Shown piece after piece: positions 32,427 to 39,901 of a DNA stretch of 55,497 nucleotides. The stretch's first letter is position 1; the number at the start of each line of letters is the position of its first letter. Made by a program: the position numbers and the translations under genes. The notes below the pieces were generated by a model that saw only the letters and a list, made by a program, of their open reading frames with translations, was not told the origin of the DNA and searched no databases. Source of the stretch: RUG14199 sp964629225 (GTDB taxonomy: Bacteria > Bacillota > Clostridia > Oscillospirales > CAG-272). The DNA lies in NCBI GenBank assembly GCA_964629225.1, contig CAZVQC010000011.1, forward strand, positions 1 to 55,497. The letters run 5' to 3'.

Positions 32427-32915
32427 TTATTCGGCCTCAGCCATCTTGCGGTACTCTTCGATAACAGGAGCTACCATGTCCACCGTCATCTTGGGGAATA
32501 CCTTGCCGTTGATGGTAACTGCGGGAGCAATACCGCAAGCGCCGATGCAACGGAGTGCGTCAATGGTGAAAAGTCCGTCCTCCGTAGTCTCGCCGGCGCC
32601 GATGCCGAGGATCTCGGAGAATTTGTCGATGATCTGCTGTGCTCCCTTAACGTAGCAAGCGGTACCGAGGCAAACGCCGATGACGTACTTCCCGTTGGGA
32701 ACGAGAGAGAAGAAAGAATAGAACGTTACAACTCCGTAGATCTCCGCAACGGAGACTCCGGTCTTCTGAGAAACTATCTGCTGAACTTCGAGCGGAATGT
32801 AACCGAACTCGTTCTGGATATCACTCAGAATCATCATAAGCGGCGTTTTTTCATCTGCATATCTGTCGCAGATCTCACAGACTGTCTTAACGCCGTTCTC
32901 ACTGATATGAGCCAT
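32427..32915 (-). CDS. hydC: NuoE-like [2Fe-2S] subunit of the hydrogenase (HydC/HndA)
   Basis: Small electron-transfer subunit. 162 residues from ATG 32915, which has AAGGAGGG 6 bases upstream. An N-terminal helical domain (LMMILSDIQNEFGYIPLEV, GVSVAEIYGVVTFYSFF) is followed by the thioredoxin-like fold with ligands CLGTAC and CIGACGIAP. It is the first gene of the operon, separated from hydB and hydA by six regulatory-type genes and the HndB-like gene. Confidence 0.95.
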   Translation of the reverse strand: MAHISENGVKTVCEICDRYADEKTPLMMILSDIQNEFGYIPLEVQQIVSQKTGVSVAEIYGVVTFYSFFSLVPNGKYVIGVCLGTACYVKGAQQIIDKFSEILGIGAGETTEDGLFTIDALRCIGACGIAPAVTINGKVFPKMTVDMVAPVIEEYRKMAEAE

Positions 32916-32979
32916 AATGACCCTCCTTGAATGTTTTCCGCCGACTTTGAGGCGACGGTTAATGACCGATATCGAAACT

Positions 32980-33011
32980 CGGGACACTTCGTATCGATAC
33001 GGTACGTCCCG
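32980..33011 (-). promoter_or_regulatory. Nested inverted repeat in the hyd leader
   Basis: CGGGAC and GTCCCG enclose a perfect 12-base palindrome CGTATCGATACG. The site lies 15-47 bases past the predicted transcription start of the hyd operon. It may be an operator or an RNA hairpin. Confidence 0.5.
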
Positions 33012-33032
33012 ATTTCCCCAATCTTATCTTAT

Positions 33033-33061
33033 ATAATAACATAAGGCAAATAAAAATGCAA
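33033..33061 (-). promoter_or_regulatory. Promoter of the hydrogenase operon
   Basis: On the minus strand TTGCAT (33061-33056), 17-base spacer, TATTAT (33038-33033). The leader to hydC is about 110 bases. Confidence 0.75.
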
Positions 33062-33094
33062 TAGAAAAACTCACTTTTTGTCGCCACCGATGAC

Positions 33095-33116
33095 GGTTAG
33101 CATAAGCAAACTAACC
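33095..33116. promoter_or_regulatory. GGTTAG-N10-CTAACC inverted repeat upstream of the hyd promoter
   Basis: Perfect 6-bp arms with a 10-base gap, centred about 45 bases upstream of the -35 box. Same core and spacing as 24173-24194 downstream of hydA. A candidate activator or repressor site. Confidence 0.5.
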
Positions 33117-33376
33117 AAAACGCCTCATTTTTGTGAAATTCCACGGTTTTTCCTAATTATTCCACCTCCTATGGCGGTACGTGCCGAAGGGAAAGATCGC
33201 AGACACGGCACCGGAGGTGCGGCACAGTTGTTCCAAACGGGGGGCAGTTGGAGAGAACGGACGGCAAGGCGTTTGCCAAGGCCGAACGTCGACAAAAAGC
33301 AAAAGCAGTGACGTTCGGGGGTCCAAACAGGCGAAGCAAAAAGTGACCGAAAAAATCAGCGGACCGAAGCAATGTC
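33117..33376. other. Gene-free stretch between hyd and cotH transcripts
   Basis: About 260 bases between the hyd regulatory sites and the cotH terminator. Short open frames on both strands are basic, low in complexity and lack ribosome binding sites. I see no further structured element beyond a small GGCACC/GGTGC-type stem near 33203-33215. Confidence 0.5.
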
Positions 33377-33411
33377 AAAAAAAGGGCCCGAAGCAGGCTG
33401 CTTCAGGTCCC
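33377..33411 (-). terminator. Terminator of the VTC-DUF4956-cotH operon
   Basis: On the minus strand GGGACCTGAAGCAG, then CTGCTTCGGGCCC and seven T; a stem with one bulge, 74 bases past the cotH stop. Confidence 0.75.
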
Positions 33412-33484
33412 ATTCTTCTATCGGTCTCAAGGCGTCTTGATAACCCGTCTTGATACGTTTTTTCAAGCCTCTTAAAATTCGGGT

Positions 33485-35413
33485 TCACCTTATCGATCCG
33501 ACCTTTTTTCCGCCCATCATAGAGCCCATATCGGACACCGTGATGTGGGAGGCATCGATCCATCCCGTCCTTGCGTCGTCCCCGCTTGACGACACCGAGA
33601 TCACGGTACCCTCAAGCTGTCCTCTGATGCTCTCTCTTCTGAGAAGGCAAAACTCTGTCAGGGTGAAGACACCCTTTTCGAACTCCCCGTAAGTGCAGAA
33701 CTTAGTGGGATCCTTTTCCACATAGGGGGCTATCAGCCCCTTCACCCGTTCTATCTCACTTTCAAAGTATCCGCTCTCAAAATACTCCGATATGAATTCG
33801 GACATCACGGCATGATATCTGTCGGTGAATTCGTCACTTTCGAAGATCCACGCCAGCATGGGTCTTGACGATACGTCCCCTCCCGACACGGGGGAATCGA
33901 TGGGATAGTTGACAAGGGATGTCGCATCGCTGCCGGACTCGAATCCGCCGAAGGCAAGGTTGTAGTCCCAGGGGATCATCTGCATTTTTCCGTCTTTTTC
34001 GTAGAGATAATAGTTGTGGATCATGGATCCGGTGTAACTGTCGAAATTGCACACAAAGTTATGGACGGCAAAATATCTTATCACCGCCTCGGTATCTACA
34101 ACAGTCTCAATGTCCGCGTTCTCATTCAGTTTTTTAAGGGACGATATAAGCCGCTCCTTATCCGAGTCGGTGACGTCCGTCTTTGCATTGTCGAATATGT
34201 TTGGATAGCTGTCGGTATCGTCATCCGAATAGATCAGAGAAACATCGCTCTTGGTGTCGAAGTCTCCCCTACCACCGTCATTTCCGCCTCCCTTGAAGCC
34301 ACCGGTACCGTCAGGGGCGTTATTGCCGAAGATATCGGGCATCTCGCCATTCGGTATCGGCGGTGCGTCTCTCGAATCTTCGCTTGGCATTTTGAGCTCC
34401 TCGCCCTCAGGGAAAGTCGGTGCGTTTCCCATGCCTCCGTTCGGCATTTGACTGCCTTCATTTCCCGGAGCATCCGGTGCTTCATCATCACCGGACATTT
34501 TCGGAATATCTCTGTCGGGAAGCGAGGGAACGCCGTTCTTCATATCCGACGGACCGTTCATATTGCCGTCCTGCCTTTCGAATCCTCCTCCGTTGCCGTT
34601 CGGTCTCTCCGATCTGCCGTTTTCCCCGTCCGGGAAAGAGGTGCCAAAGTCGGGAGCAACGCCTCCGCTTTCGCCGCCGTCCGGCATCTCGCCTTCAAAG
34701 TCCTTCGGCATTTCACCGTCAGATATCTCAGGCACGTTGCCGTCAAGATCCCCCGGCATCTCAAAAAAGCCTCCAAAGCCTCGGCCTCCGCCCATGTCGG
34801 AGCTGTCCGGCTTGTAGAGCTCACCGTAGTCGATTCCGTAGCTTCTCTCAAGAAAGCTCTCCTCCACCCCCTCGACCGCCAGATACAGTCCGAAGTCCTC
34901 ACCGTTCACGGTGATGTAAGCGTAGCTGCAAAGGGGGGACGCGGCGCCGGCGTAGCGCATCATCTCATAGCAGAGATAGTCCTTCATGTAGGTGTTGTCC
35001 TGAATAATGTTATTGAGGCTCAGCTTGTCAAGCCCGTAATAGTTCCGACCGGTTTCGTAGTGATCAAACTCGATCTTGAAGCTGTATCTGTCGTTTCCGT
35101 AACTCTTCACCTGAGAAAGAGACGTGTTTCCCTTTGCCCTGATACCCACGTTTTTGATGCTCTTCCCGTCGATGACCACCACGCAAGGCACGTACTCCTC
35201 GTCCTCACAGCCGTCAATGAAGCCCTCCCAATCGTTCATAACGATGTCCACCGTGTGGACAAAGGAGGTATCAAACAGCTTTGATTCGTAGCCGAAGACC
35301 CTTTCAACTGTTTCAAAAAGGTTCTGTCCCAGCGTGCAAAAGAGCACCGCTATAACGATAGTGACGGCGCAAACGGCAAGACAGACAGCCCCTGCCCTTT
35401 TGCTTGATGACAT
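33485..35413 (-). CDS. CotH kinase-like exported protein with a low-complexity insertion
   Basis: Member of the CotH protein-kinase-like family; in Bacillus CotH phosphorylates spore coat proteins, while clostridial homologues are surface-linked. 642 residues. An N-terminal membrane segment (about 8-30) puts the domain outside. Family motifs are GIRAKGNTSLSQ, YSFKIEFD, YGLYLAVEGVEESFLE-type residues and the catalytic stretch MQMIPWDYNLAFGG. Residues about 205-385 form a Gly/Pro/Asp/Met-rich insertion with repeated GEMP, DGEMP, NGEMPD units in the middle of the kinase fold. It is the last gene of an operon with DUF4956 and VTC genes, 12 bases after the former. Confidence 0.87.
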   Translation of the reverse strand: MSSSKRAGAVCLAVCAVTIVIAVLFCTLGQNLFETVERVFGYESKLFDTSFVHTVDIVMNDWEGFIDGCEDEEYVPCVVVIDGKSIKNVGIRAKGNTSLSQVKSYGNDRYSFKIEFDHYETGRNYYGLDKLSLNNIIQDNTYMKDYLCYEMMRYAGAASPLCSYAYITVNGEDFGLYLAVEGVEESFLERSYGIDYGELYKPDSSDMGGGRGFGGFFEMPGDLDGNVPEISDGEMPKDFEGEMPDGGESGGVAPDFGTSFPDGENGRSERPNGNGGGFERQDGNMNGPSDMKNGVPSLPDRDIPKMSGDDEAPDAPGNEGSQMPNGGMGNAPTFPEGEELKMPSEDSRDAPPIPNGEMPDIFGNNAPDGTGGFKGGGNDGGRGDFDTKSDVSLIYSDDDTDSYPNIFDNAKTDVTDSDKERLISSLKKLNENADIETVVDTEAVIRYFAVHNFVCNFDSYTGSMIHNYYLYEKDGKMQMIPWDYNLAFGGFESGSDATSLVNYPIDSPVSGGDVSSRPMLAWIFESDEFTDRYHAVMSEFISEYFESGYFESEIERVKGLIAPYVEKDPTKFCTYGEFEKGVFTLTEFCLLRRESIRGQLEGTVISVSSSGDDARTGWIDASHITVSDMGSMMGGKKVGSIR

Positions 35414-35425
35414 AATGTCCTCCCG

Positions 35426-36097
35426 TTATCTTGAAAACTCGCCGCCGTAACTTGCCAAAACCGCTTCACTGACTCCCCGAAGGGCAGAGAGCCCGGTGAC
35501 AAATCCGCTTTCCTCATCCTTGAGCCTCACCTCAAGGTTGACCTCTATCAGACCGGGGCGCACTGTCTTGCTCTTTACAACGGAGCGCTTAACATTCTCT
35601 TTTACGAACTTCTCCGCCGCCGCTTCGCTTACCTCATCCTCACATCTGAAAACGAGAACGTAAGGCTTGAAGTGGGGTTTTCTGTTGACGAAAATGAGAA
35701 GGACCGCTCCTATGGCAACACTTCCTATGATCGCCAGAGGGATCAGCCCCGCCGCAAGGACGATACCTGCGGCGATAGCCCAAAACAGAAATGCGATATC
35801 AAGGGGATCCTTGATGGCAGCTCTGAATCTGACGATGGAGAGAGCGCCCACCATACCGAGGGAGAGCACCACGTTGGAGGTGACAGCAAGTATCACGAAC
35901 GTGGATATCATAGTGAGGGCGATCAGTGTCACTCCGAAGGAGGCCGAATACATCACTCCCGAATAGGTCCGCCTGTAGACGAAGAATATGAAGGCGCCTA
36001 CCCCGAAGGCCAGTATCAGCGCCACTGCCATGTCCACTATGCTGACGCTCTTAAAGTTCTCAAGAAAGCTCGATTTGAAAATATCTCCGAAATTCAT
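35426..36097 (-). CDS. DUF4956 membrane protein
   Basis: 223 residues; ATG 36097 with AAGGAG 8 bases upstream. Four hydrophobic segments in the first 150 residues (VDMAVALILAFGVGAFIFFV, YSASFGVTLIALTMISTFVI, VVLSLGMVGALSIVRF, IAFLFWAIAAGIVLAAGLIP) are followed by a cytoplasmic alpha/beta domain. GMVGALSIVRFRAAIKDPLD is the family signature. Known neighbours of the family are VTC and CotH genes, as here. Its biochemical role is not established; a channel or partner for polyphosphate synthesis is inference. Confidence 0.87.
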   Translation of the reverse strand: MNFGDIFKSSFLENFKSVSIVDMAVALILAFGVGAFIFFVYRRTYSGVMYSASFGVTLIALTMISTFVILAVTSNVVLSLGMVGALSIVRFRAAIKDPLDIAFLFWAIAAGIVLAAGLIPLAIIGSVAIGAVLLIFVNRKPHFKPYVLVFRCEDEVSEAAAEKFVKENVKRSVVKSKTVRPGLIEVNLEVRLKDEESGFVTGLSALRGVSEAVLASYGGEFSR

Positions 36098-36128
36098 TTT
36101 TGTTTCTCCTTGTAATATGTTTTCCGCA

Positions 36129-36788
36129 TCAGCCGAACACCCGACAGGCGGCGTATTTTGAAAAGGCACTGCTCATGCAGGAGCCCAAAGCGACGGCATC
36201 CCTGACGGCATCTGGAAGAAACTCATTCCATTTCACCTCAAGGATCCTCCCCTCCACCGGGACAAAGAGCGGGCTGTCAAAAAACGCATCCGTGTCAAAA
36301 GACGAGCCGATATCACGGTCAATTGTCACTCTGACTCCACCTGCAGGAAAAACGAAAGCCCGCCTCTCGTATTCCACGCAAGTTTTCGGTGCAAGTCCCC
36401 GACGTCTCAACTCAAGGGCAAGATCCCTTAAAATGCCGTGATCCGGCAACGCCGTTGGCATCTTTCCCTTCGCAAGGCTCCTTGCCTCACTTTCACCGAT
36501 ACGGAGCTGTTCCTTTTTGCAGAGCCCCGATATCTTGCTCTTCTTTTCAAGCACGATGTAGGAAGTATCCCCGTTATAGAACCTTATTCTAAACTTGGAT
36601 CTGGGGGATACCCCGTCGAGCTTCTCATAAAGTGCGGTGTCCTCTTCATCATCGAAGTAGAGACTTCGAATGCGGTAGATACCGTCTTTATAATGGCGAT
36701 CAGGCGCCATCATCGCTTCAAGCCTTCTTTCGAGAGTCAGCATCTCACCGTAAGTTATCCCGTGCTTGACCTCATGTCTTAACTCCAT
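36129..36788 (-). CDS. VTC-domain protein, polyphosphate polymerase-like
   Basis: Triphosphate-tunnel fold protein related to the catalytic Vtc4 domain that makes polyphosphate from ATP. 219 residues; of two tandem ATGs the second (36788) has the better distance (5 bases) to AGGAGG. Tunnel residues are in RHEVKHGI, IRSLYFDD, KFRIRFYNGD, VLEKKSKISGLCKKEQ, VRVTIDRDIGS and ILEVKWNEFLP. It has no SPX domain. It is first in the operon with DUF4956 and CotH genes. Confidence 0.88.
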   Translation of the reverse strand: MELRHEVKHGITYGEMLTLERRLEAMMAPDRHYKDGIYRIRSLYFDDEEDTALYEKLDGVSPRSKFRIRFYNGDTSYIVLEKKSKISGLCKKEQLRIGESEARSLAKGKMPTALPDHGILRDLALELRRRGLAPKTCVEYERRAFVFPAGGVRVTIDRDIGSSFDTDAFFDSPLFVPVEGRILEVKWNEFLPDAVRDAVALGSCMSSAFSKYAACRVFG

Positions 36789-36824
36789 CATATCCTCCTT
36801 TCAAATTGATTACCGATGTTAACT

Positions 36825-36852
36825 ATTCTACCTCTCCTTTCGGAAGATGCAA
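36825..36852 (-). promoter_or_regulatory. Promoter of the VTC operon
   Basis: On the minus strand TTGCAT (36852-36847), 16-base spacer, TAGAAT (36830-36825). Confidence 0.6.
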
Positions 36853-36899
36853 GGTCCGTTTTCTGAAAAACAGGTGAACATCCGGAATATTTCAAATGA

Positions 36900-36925
36900 A
36901 AAAGCCTCCGAAAAAGGAGGCCTTG
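36900..36925 (-). terminator. Terminator of the ligA-feo-bioY operon
   Basis: On the minus strand AAGGCCTCC, loop TTTTTC, GGAGGCTTTTTC, immediately after the bioY stop. Confidence 0.85.
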
Positions 36926-36927
36926 AT

Positions 36928-37449
36928 TCATATCTTTTCCACCGACCGTCTCAAATTGTATCCGATCAGCGAGGCGAGAACTATCTTGCCGGCATCAAAG
37001 AGTAAAAACGGGACTACACAGACCGCGACCGCGGTTCCCACCTCGGTGCCGGTCCACAAAACGTACCACGCCGTTCCGAAAAGATAGCAAAGGAAGATAC
37101 CGATCACCATGGATACCGGAAACGCCCAAAGTTTTCCCTTTGCCGCATCCACTATGATACCGACTGCAAGCGCGCAGGGGAGATATCCGATGATGTAACC
37201 GCCGCTCAAGCCGAATATGGCATGAGCGCCTCCCTTGAAGAAGGAAAATACCGGCATCCCGACAGCGCCGAGGGCAATGTAGACCGCCACGGCAACACAT
37301 CCTCTCCATTTTCCCACCGCAGACGCCGCAAGACATACCGCAAAGGTCGCAAAAGTTATCGGGATGCTTCCCACTTGAAATGAAAGAGGCGACAGCACAC
37401 AGATGACAGCGGCGGCAAGCGCAATCATCACTAAGTTCTTAGTTTTCAT
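36928..37449 (-). CDS. bioY: BioY biotin transporter (ECF S component)
   Basis: Substrate-binding membrane subunit of an energy-coupling-factor biotin importer. 173 residues with six hydrophobic segments. Signature stretches: PITFATFAVCLAASAVG, VYIALGAVGMPVFSFFKGG, GLSGGYIIGYLPCALAVG and LFDAGKIVLASLIG. The start chosen has AAAGGA 8 bases ahead; an ATG five codons earlier overlaps the previous stop (ATGA) and is also possible. No EcfAT genes are in the window, so it would use a shared module. I see no BirA box near it, as it is deep in an operon. Confidence 0.93.
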   Translation of the reverse strand: MKTKNLVMIALAAAVICVLSPLSFQVGSIPITFATFAVCLAASAVGKWRGCVAVAVYIALGAVGMPVFSFFKGGAHAIFGLSGGYIIGYLPCALAVGIIVDAAKGKLWAFPVSMVIGIFLCYLFGTAWYVLWTGTEVGTAVAVCVVPFLLFDAGKIVLASLIGYNLRRSVEKI

Positions 37450-37460
37450 GATGGATCCTT

Positions 37461-37637
37461 TCATAATTTTTTCGGAGCACTCCGTCCGTCTTTTTTACAG
37501 CAGGAACTGCATCCGCATCCGCAAAACACGCAGCCTCCACACTCTTTTTTCCTTTTTCTCCGTCTTGACAGGAGAAAGACACAAAAGCCGAGAAAAACTC
37601 CCGTCAGTATCAAGACGGCTATGTCGAACGGCGTCAT
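37461..37637 (-). CDS. FeoB-associated Cys-rich membrane protein
   Basis: 58 residues starting at the ATG that overlaps the feoB stop by four bases. One membrane helix (about 5-22, DIAVLILTGVFLGFCVFLL), a basic stretch RRRKRKK, then eight cysteines in ECGGCVFCGCGCSSCCKK. This arrangement is typical of the small protein encoded after feoB in Firmicutes. It may hand iron on or act as a FeoC substitute; function not proven. Confidence 0.88.
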   Translation of the reverse strand: MTPFDIAVLILTGVFLGFCVFLLSRRRKRKKECGGCVFCGCGCSSCCKKDGRSAPKKL

Positions 37638-39649
37638 ACGAGCCCCGTGACCAGCACTCCGAGCCGGTAGACTGCAAAAGCAACGACCCAAGCCACAGCG
37701 CACTGAAGCACCACCACTCCCACCGTCTTAAGACGGGAGGAAAATTCCTTCTTGTAAGTTGCCACCGCCGCAACGCAAGGCGTGTAGAGGAGGTTGAAAA
37801 CAAGGAATGAAAAGGCGCTGAGGGTGGTGAACATCTGCGAGAGAGCGCCCGAAAGTCCAGATGAGGAAACTCCAAGGAGCACGCTCAAGGTACTCACCAC
37901 CGCCTCCTTTGCGGAAAATCCGGAAACAAGTGCTATGATCGCTCTGTAATCCCCGAATCCAAGGGGGCTAAAGGCGGGAGCCACCGCCTTTGCCACGTAT
38001 GCGAGGATGCTTGCGGAGGCATCTGCCGTGTAATTCAGTTTGAGGTCGAAACTTGTGAAGAACCAGATTGCGATGCTGGCGATGAATATCACAGTGAAAG
38101 CTTTTTCAATGAATCCCTTCGCTTTGTCCCACATCATGCGGAAGGTGGACTTGGCATTGGGAAGTCGGTAATTGGGGAGTTCCATCACAAAGGGAGAGGA
38201 GGCGCCCCTGAAAACGAATCTGTTCATTATCAGTGCGGCAATGACCCCCACCGCCATGCCCACGACGTACATCGTCAGCATAACGAGAGGAGCGTGATCC
38301 GGAAAGAACGCCACGGTAAATACCGCATAGATGGGTATCTTCGCACTGCAGCTCATGTAAGGGAGCAAAAGCATCGTCATCTTCCGGTCTCTCTCCGACG
38401 AAAGAGTCCTTGTGGCCATTACCGCAGGCACGGTACAGCCGAAACCGATGATCATCGGAACGAAGCTCCTACCGGAAAGACCTATCTGACGAAGCAACTT
38501 ATCCATGACGAAGGAGACCCTCGCCATGTAGCCGGTATCCTCAAGAAGGGAGAGAAAGAAGAACAGAACTACGATAATGGGGAGAAAACTGAGAACACTT
38601 CCGATTCCGGACAGCGCACCGTCCACCACAAGAGACCGCACCACGGGATTGATACCGTAGGCGACAAGTGCCCCGTCCACCGCTTCTATGGCTGCATCGA
38701 TGCCGAGGGACAGAAGATCCGACAGGCGGCTTCCCACCACATCAAAAGTCAGCCAGAATATCAGAAACAGTATCAGGATGAAGATCGGTATCGCAAAGAC
38801 TCTGTGAGTCAGTATCTTATCGATCTTGACACTGCGGGCGTGTTCGGGAGCATCTCCCGGCAGTCTTACCGCCGGCATACAAGCCCGTTCGATAAAATCG
38901 TACCTCATTCCGGCGATGGCGGCATTTCGGTCAAGTCCGCTCTCGCTCTCCATTTCTATTATCAAGTGCTCGGCACTTTCAAGCTCGTTTTGGGACAGTT
39001 TCAACCTCTCGGTGAATCTCTCATCCCCCTCTATCATCTTCATGGCGGAAAATCGGGGAGAGATACCGAACGCCTCTGCGTGGTCCTCTATCATGTGGGA
39101 CAGAGAGTGGATACAGCGGTGGATCGCTCCCTTTTCGCAGGTGTCGCCGGGGGAGGGCAATATCCTTCCCTCCGCCGCTTTAAAAACGGCATCAAGAAGT
39201 TCGTCTATCCCCTCGTTCTTAGCGGCACTGATGGGTATTGCCGTCACTCCGAGCCCCTTTGAAAGTGCCTCCACGTCGATGGATCCGCCTGCGGCTTTGA
39301 CCTCGTCCATCATATTGAGAGCCACCACCATGGGAACTCTCATCTCAATAAGTTGAATAGTCAGATAGAGATTTCTCTCAAGGTTGGTAGCATCCACTAT
39401 GTTGAGAAGCACGTCCGGCTTCCCGTCTATTATGTAGTCACGGCTGACTATCTCCTCAGCGCTGTAAGGTCTCAGGGAATAGATGCCGGGAAGGTCGGTG
39501 ATCACTGCATCGTGCCGTCCCTTCACGTTTCCCGTCTTCCCTTCCACCGTGACGCCGGGAAAGTTTCCAACATGGGCATTTTCTCCCGTCAGCCGGTTAA
39601 AAAGCGTCGTCTTGCCACAGTTTTGATTTCCAATTAGCGCGATCTTCAA
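37634..39649 (-). CDS. feoB: Ferrous iron transporter FeoB
   Basis: GTP-dependent Fe(II) importer in the inner membrane. 671 residues. The N-terminal GTPase has G1 GNQNCGKTTLFN, G2 GVTVEGKTG, G3 DLPGIYSL, G4 NMMD and G5 ISAAK. Two gate domains carry FVPMIIGFGCTVPAVMATR and FSAKEAVVSTL, the Cys-containing transmembrane motifs of the family. It is shorter than the E. coli protein, as usual in Firmicutes. It starts 15 bases after feoA. Confidence 0.97.
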   Translation of the reverse strand: MKIALIGNQNCGKTTLFNRLTGENAHVGNFPGVTVEGKTGNVKGRHDAVITDLPGIYSLRPYSAEEIVSRDYIIDGKPDVLLNIVDATNLERNLYLTIQLIEMRVPMVVALNMMDEVKAAGGSIDVEALSKGLGVTAIPISAAKNEGIDELLDAVFKAAEGRILPSPGDTCEKGAIHRCIHSLSHMIEDHAEAFGISPRFSAMKMIEGDERFTERLKLSQNELESAEHLIIEMESESGLDRNAAIAGMRYDFIERACMPAVRLPGDAPEHARSVKIDKILTHRVFAIPIFILILFLIFWLTFDVVGSRLSDLLSLGIDAAIEAVDGALVAYGINPVVRSLVVDGALSGIGSVLSFLPIIVVLFFFLSLLEDTGYMARVSFVMDKLLRQIGLSGRSFVPMIIGFGCTVPAVMATRTLSSERDRKMTMLLLPYMSCSAKIPIYAVFTVAFFPDHAPLVMLTMYVVGMAVGVIAALIMNRFVFRGASSPFVMELPNYRLPNAKSTFRMMWDKAKGFIEKAFTVIFIASIAIWFFTSFDLKLNYTADASASILAYVAKAVAPAFSPLGFGDYRAIIALVSGFSAKEAVVSTLSVLLGVSSSGLSGALSQMFTTLSAFSFLVFNLLYTPCVAAVATYKKEFSSRLKTVGVVVLQCAVAWVVAFAVYRLGVLVTGLV

Positions 39650-39664
39650 AACACGGTCCTCCGA

Positions 39665-39901
39665 TCAATCGTTATCCGTCAGTTTTTCTCCCTCGATCTT
39701 TGCGGTGTCGCAAAGGCGAAGTGTCAGTTCGTACCCTCTCAGTCTTATCTGGACCGGGTCTCCCATAGGAGCGTATTTTACTATCTCCACCACAGTGCCG
39801 GGTATTATCCCCATGTCAAGTAGTCTTATGCGAAGCTCTCCCTCGCCTCCGACGGCGGTAACTCTGCATTTTTCTCCCGGCTTCATCTCACTGAGTTTCA
39901 T
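39665..39901 (-). CDS. feoA: FeoA ferrous iron transport accessory protein
   Basis: 78 residues, SH3-like fold. MKLSEMKPGEKCRVTAV, LLDMGIIPGTVVEIV and GDPVQIRLRGYELTLR are the usual FeoA features. It helps FeoB at the cytoplasmic side. GGAGG lies 7 bases before the ATG, inside the end of the hydrolase gene, which overlaps it by 14 bases. Confidence 0.95.
   Translation of the reverse strand: MKLSEMKPGEKCRVTAVGGEGELRIRLLDMGIIPGTVVEIVKYAPMGDPVQIRLRGYELTLRLCDTAKIEGEKLTDND

Noticed and set aside
33181..33453. Basic 90-residue open frame between the hyd and cotH transcripts
   Set aside because: Lys/Gln/Ser-rich, crosses the cotH terminator, no ribosome binding site.
34234..34817. Apparent tandem DNA repeats within cotH
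   Set aside because: The GEMP units vary in sequence and spacing; this is compositional low complexity rather than an exact tandem array or CRISPR.
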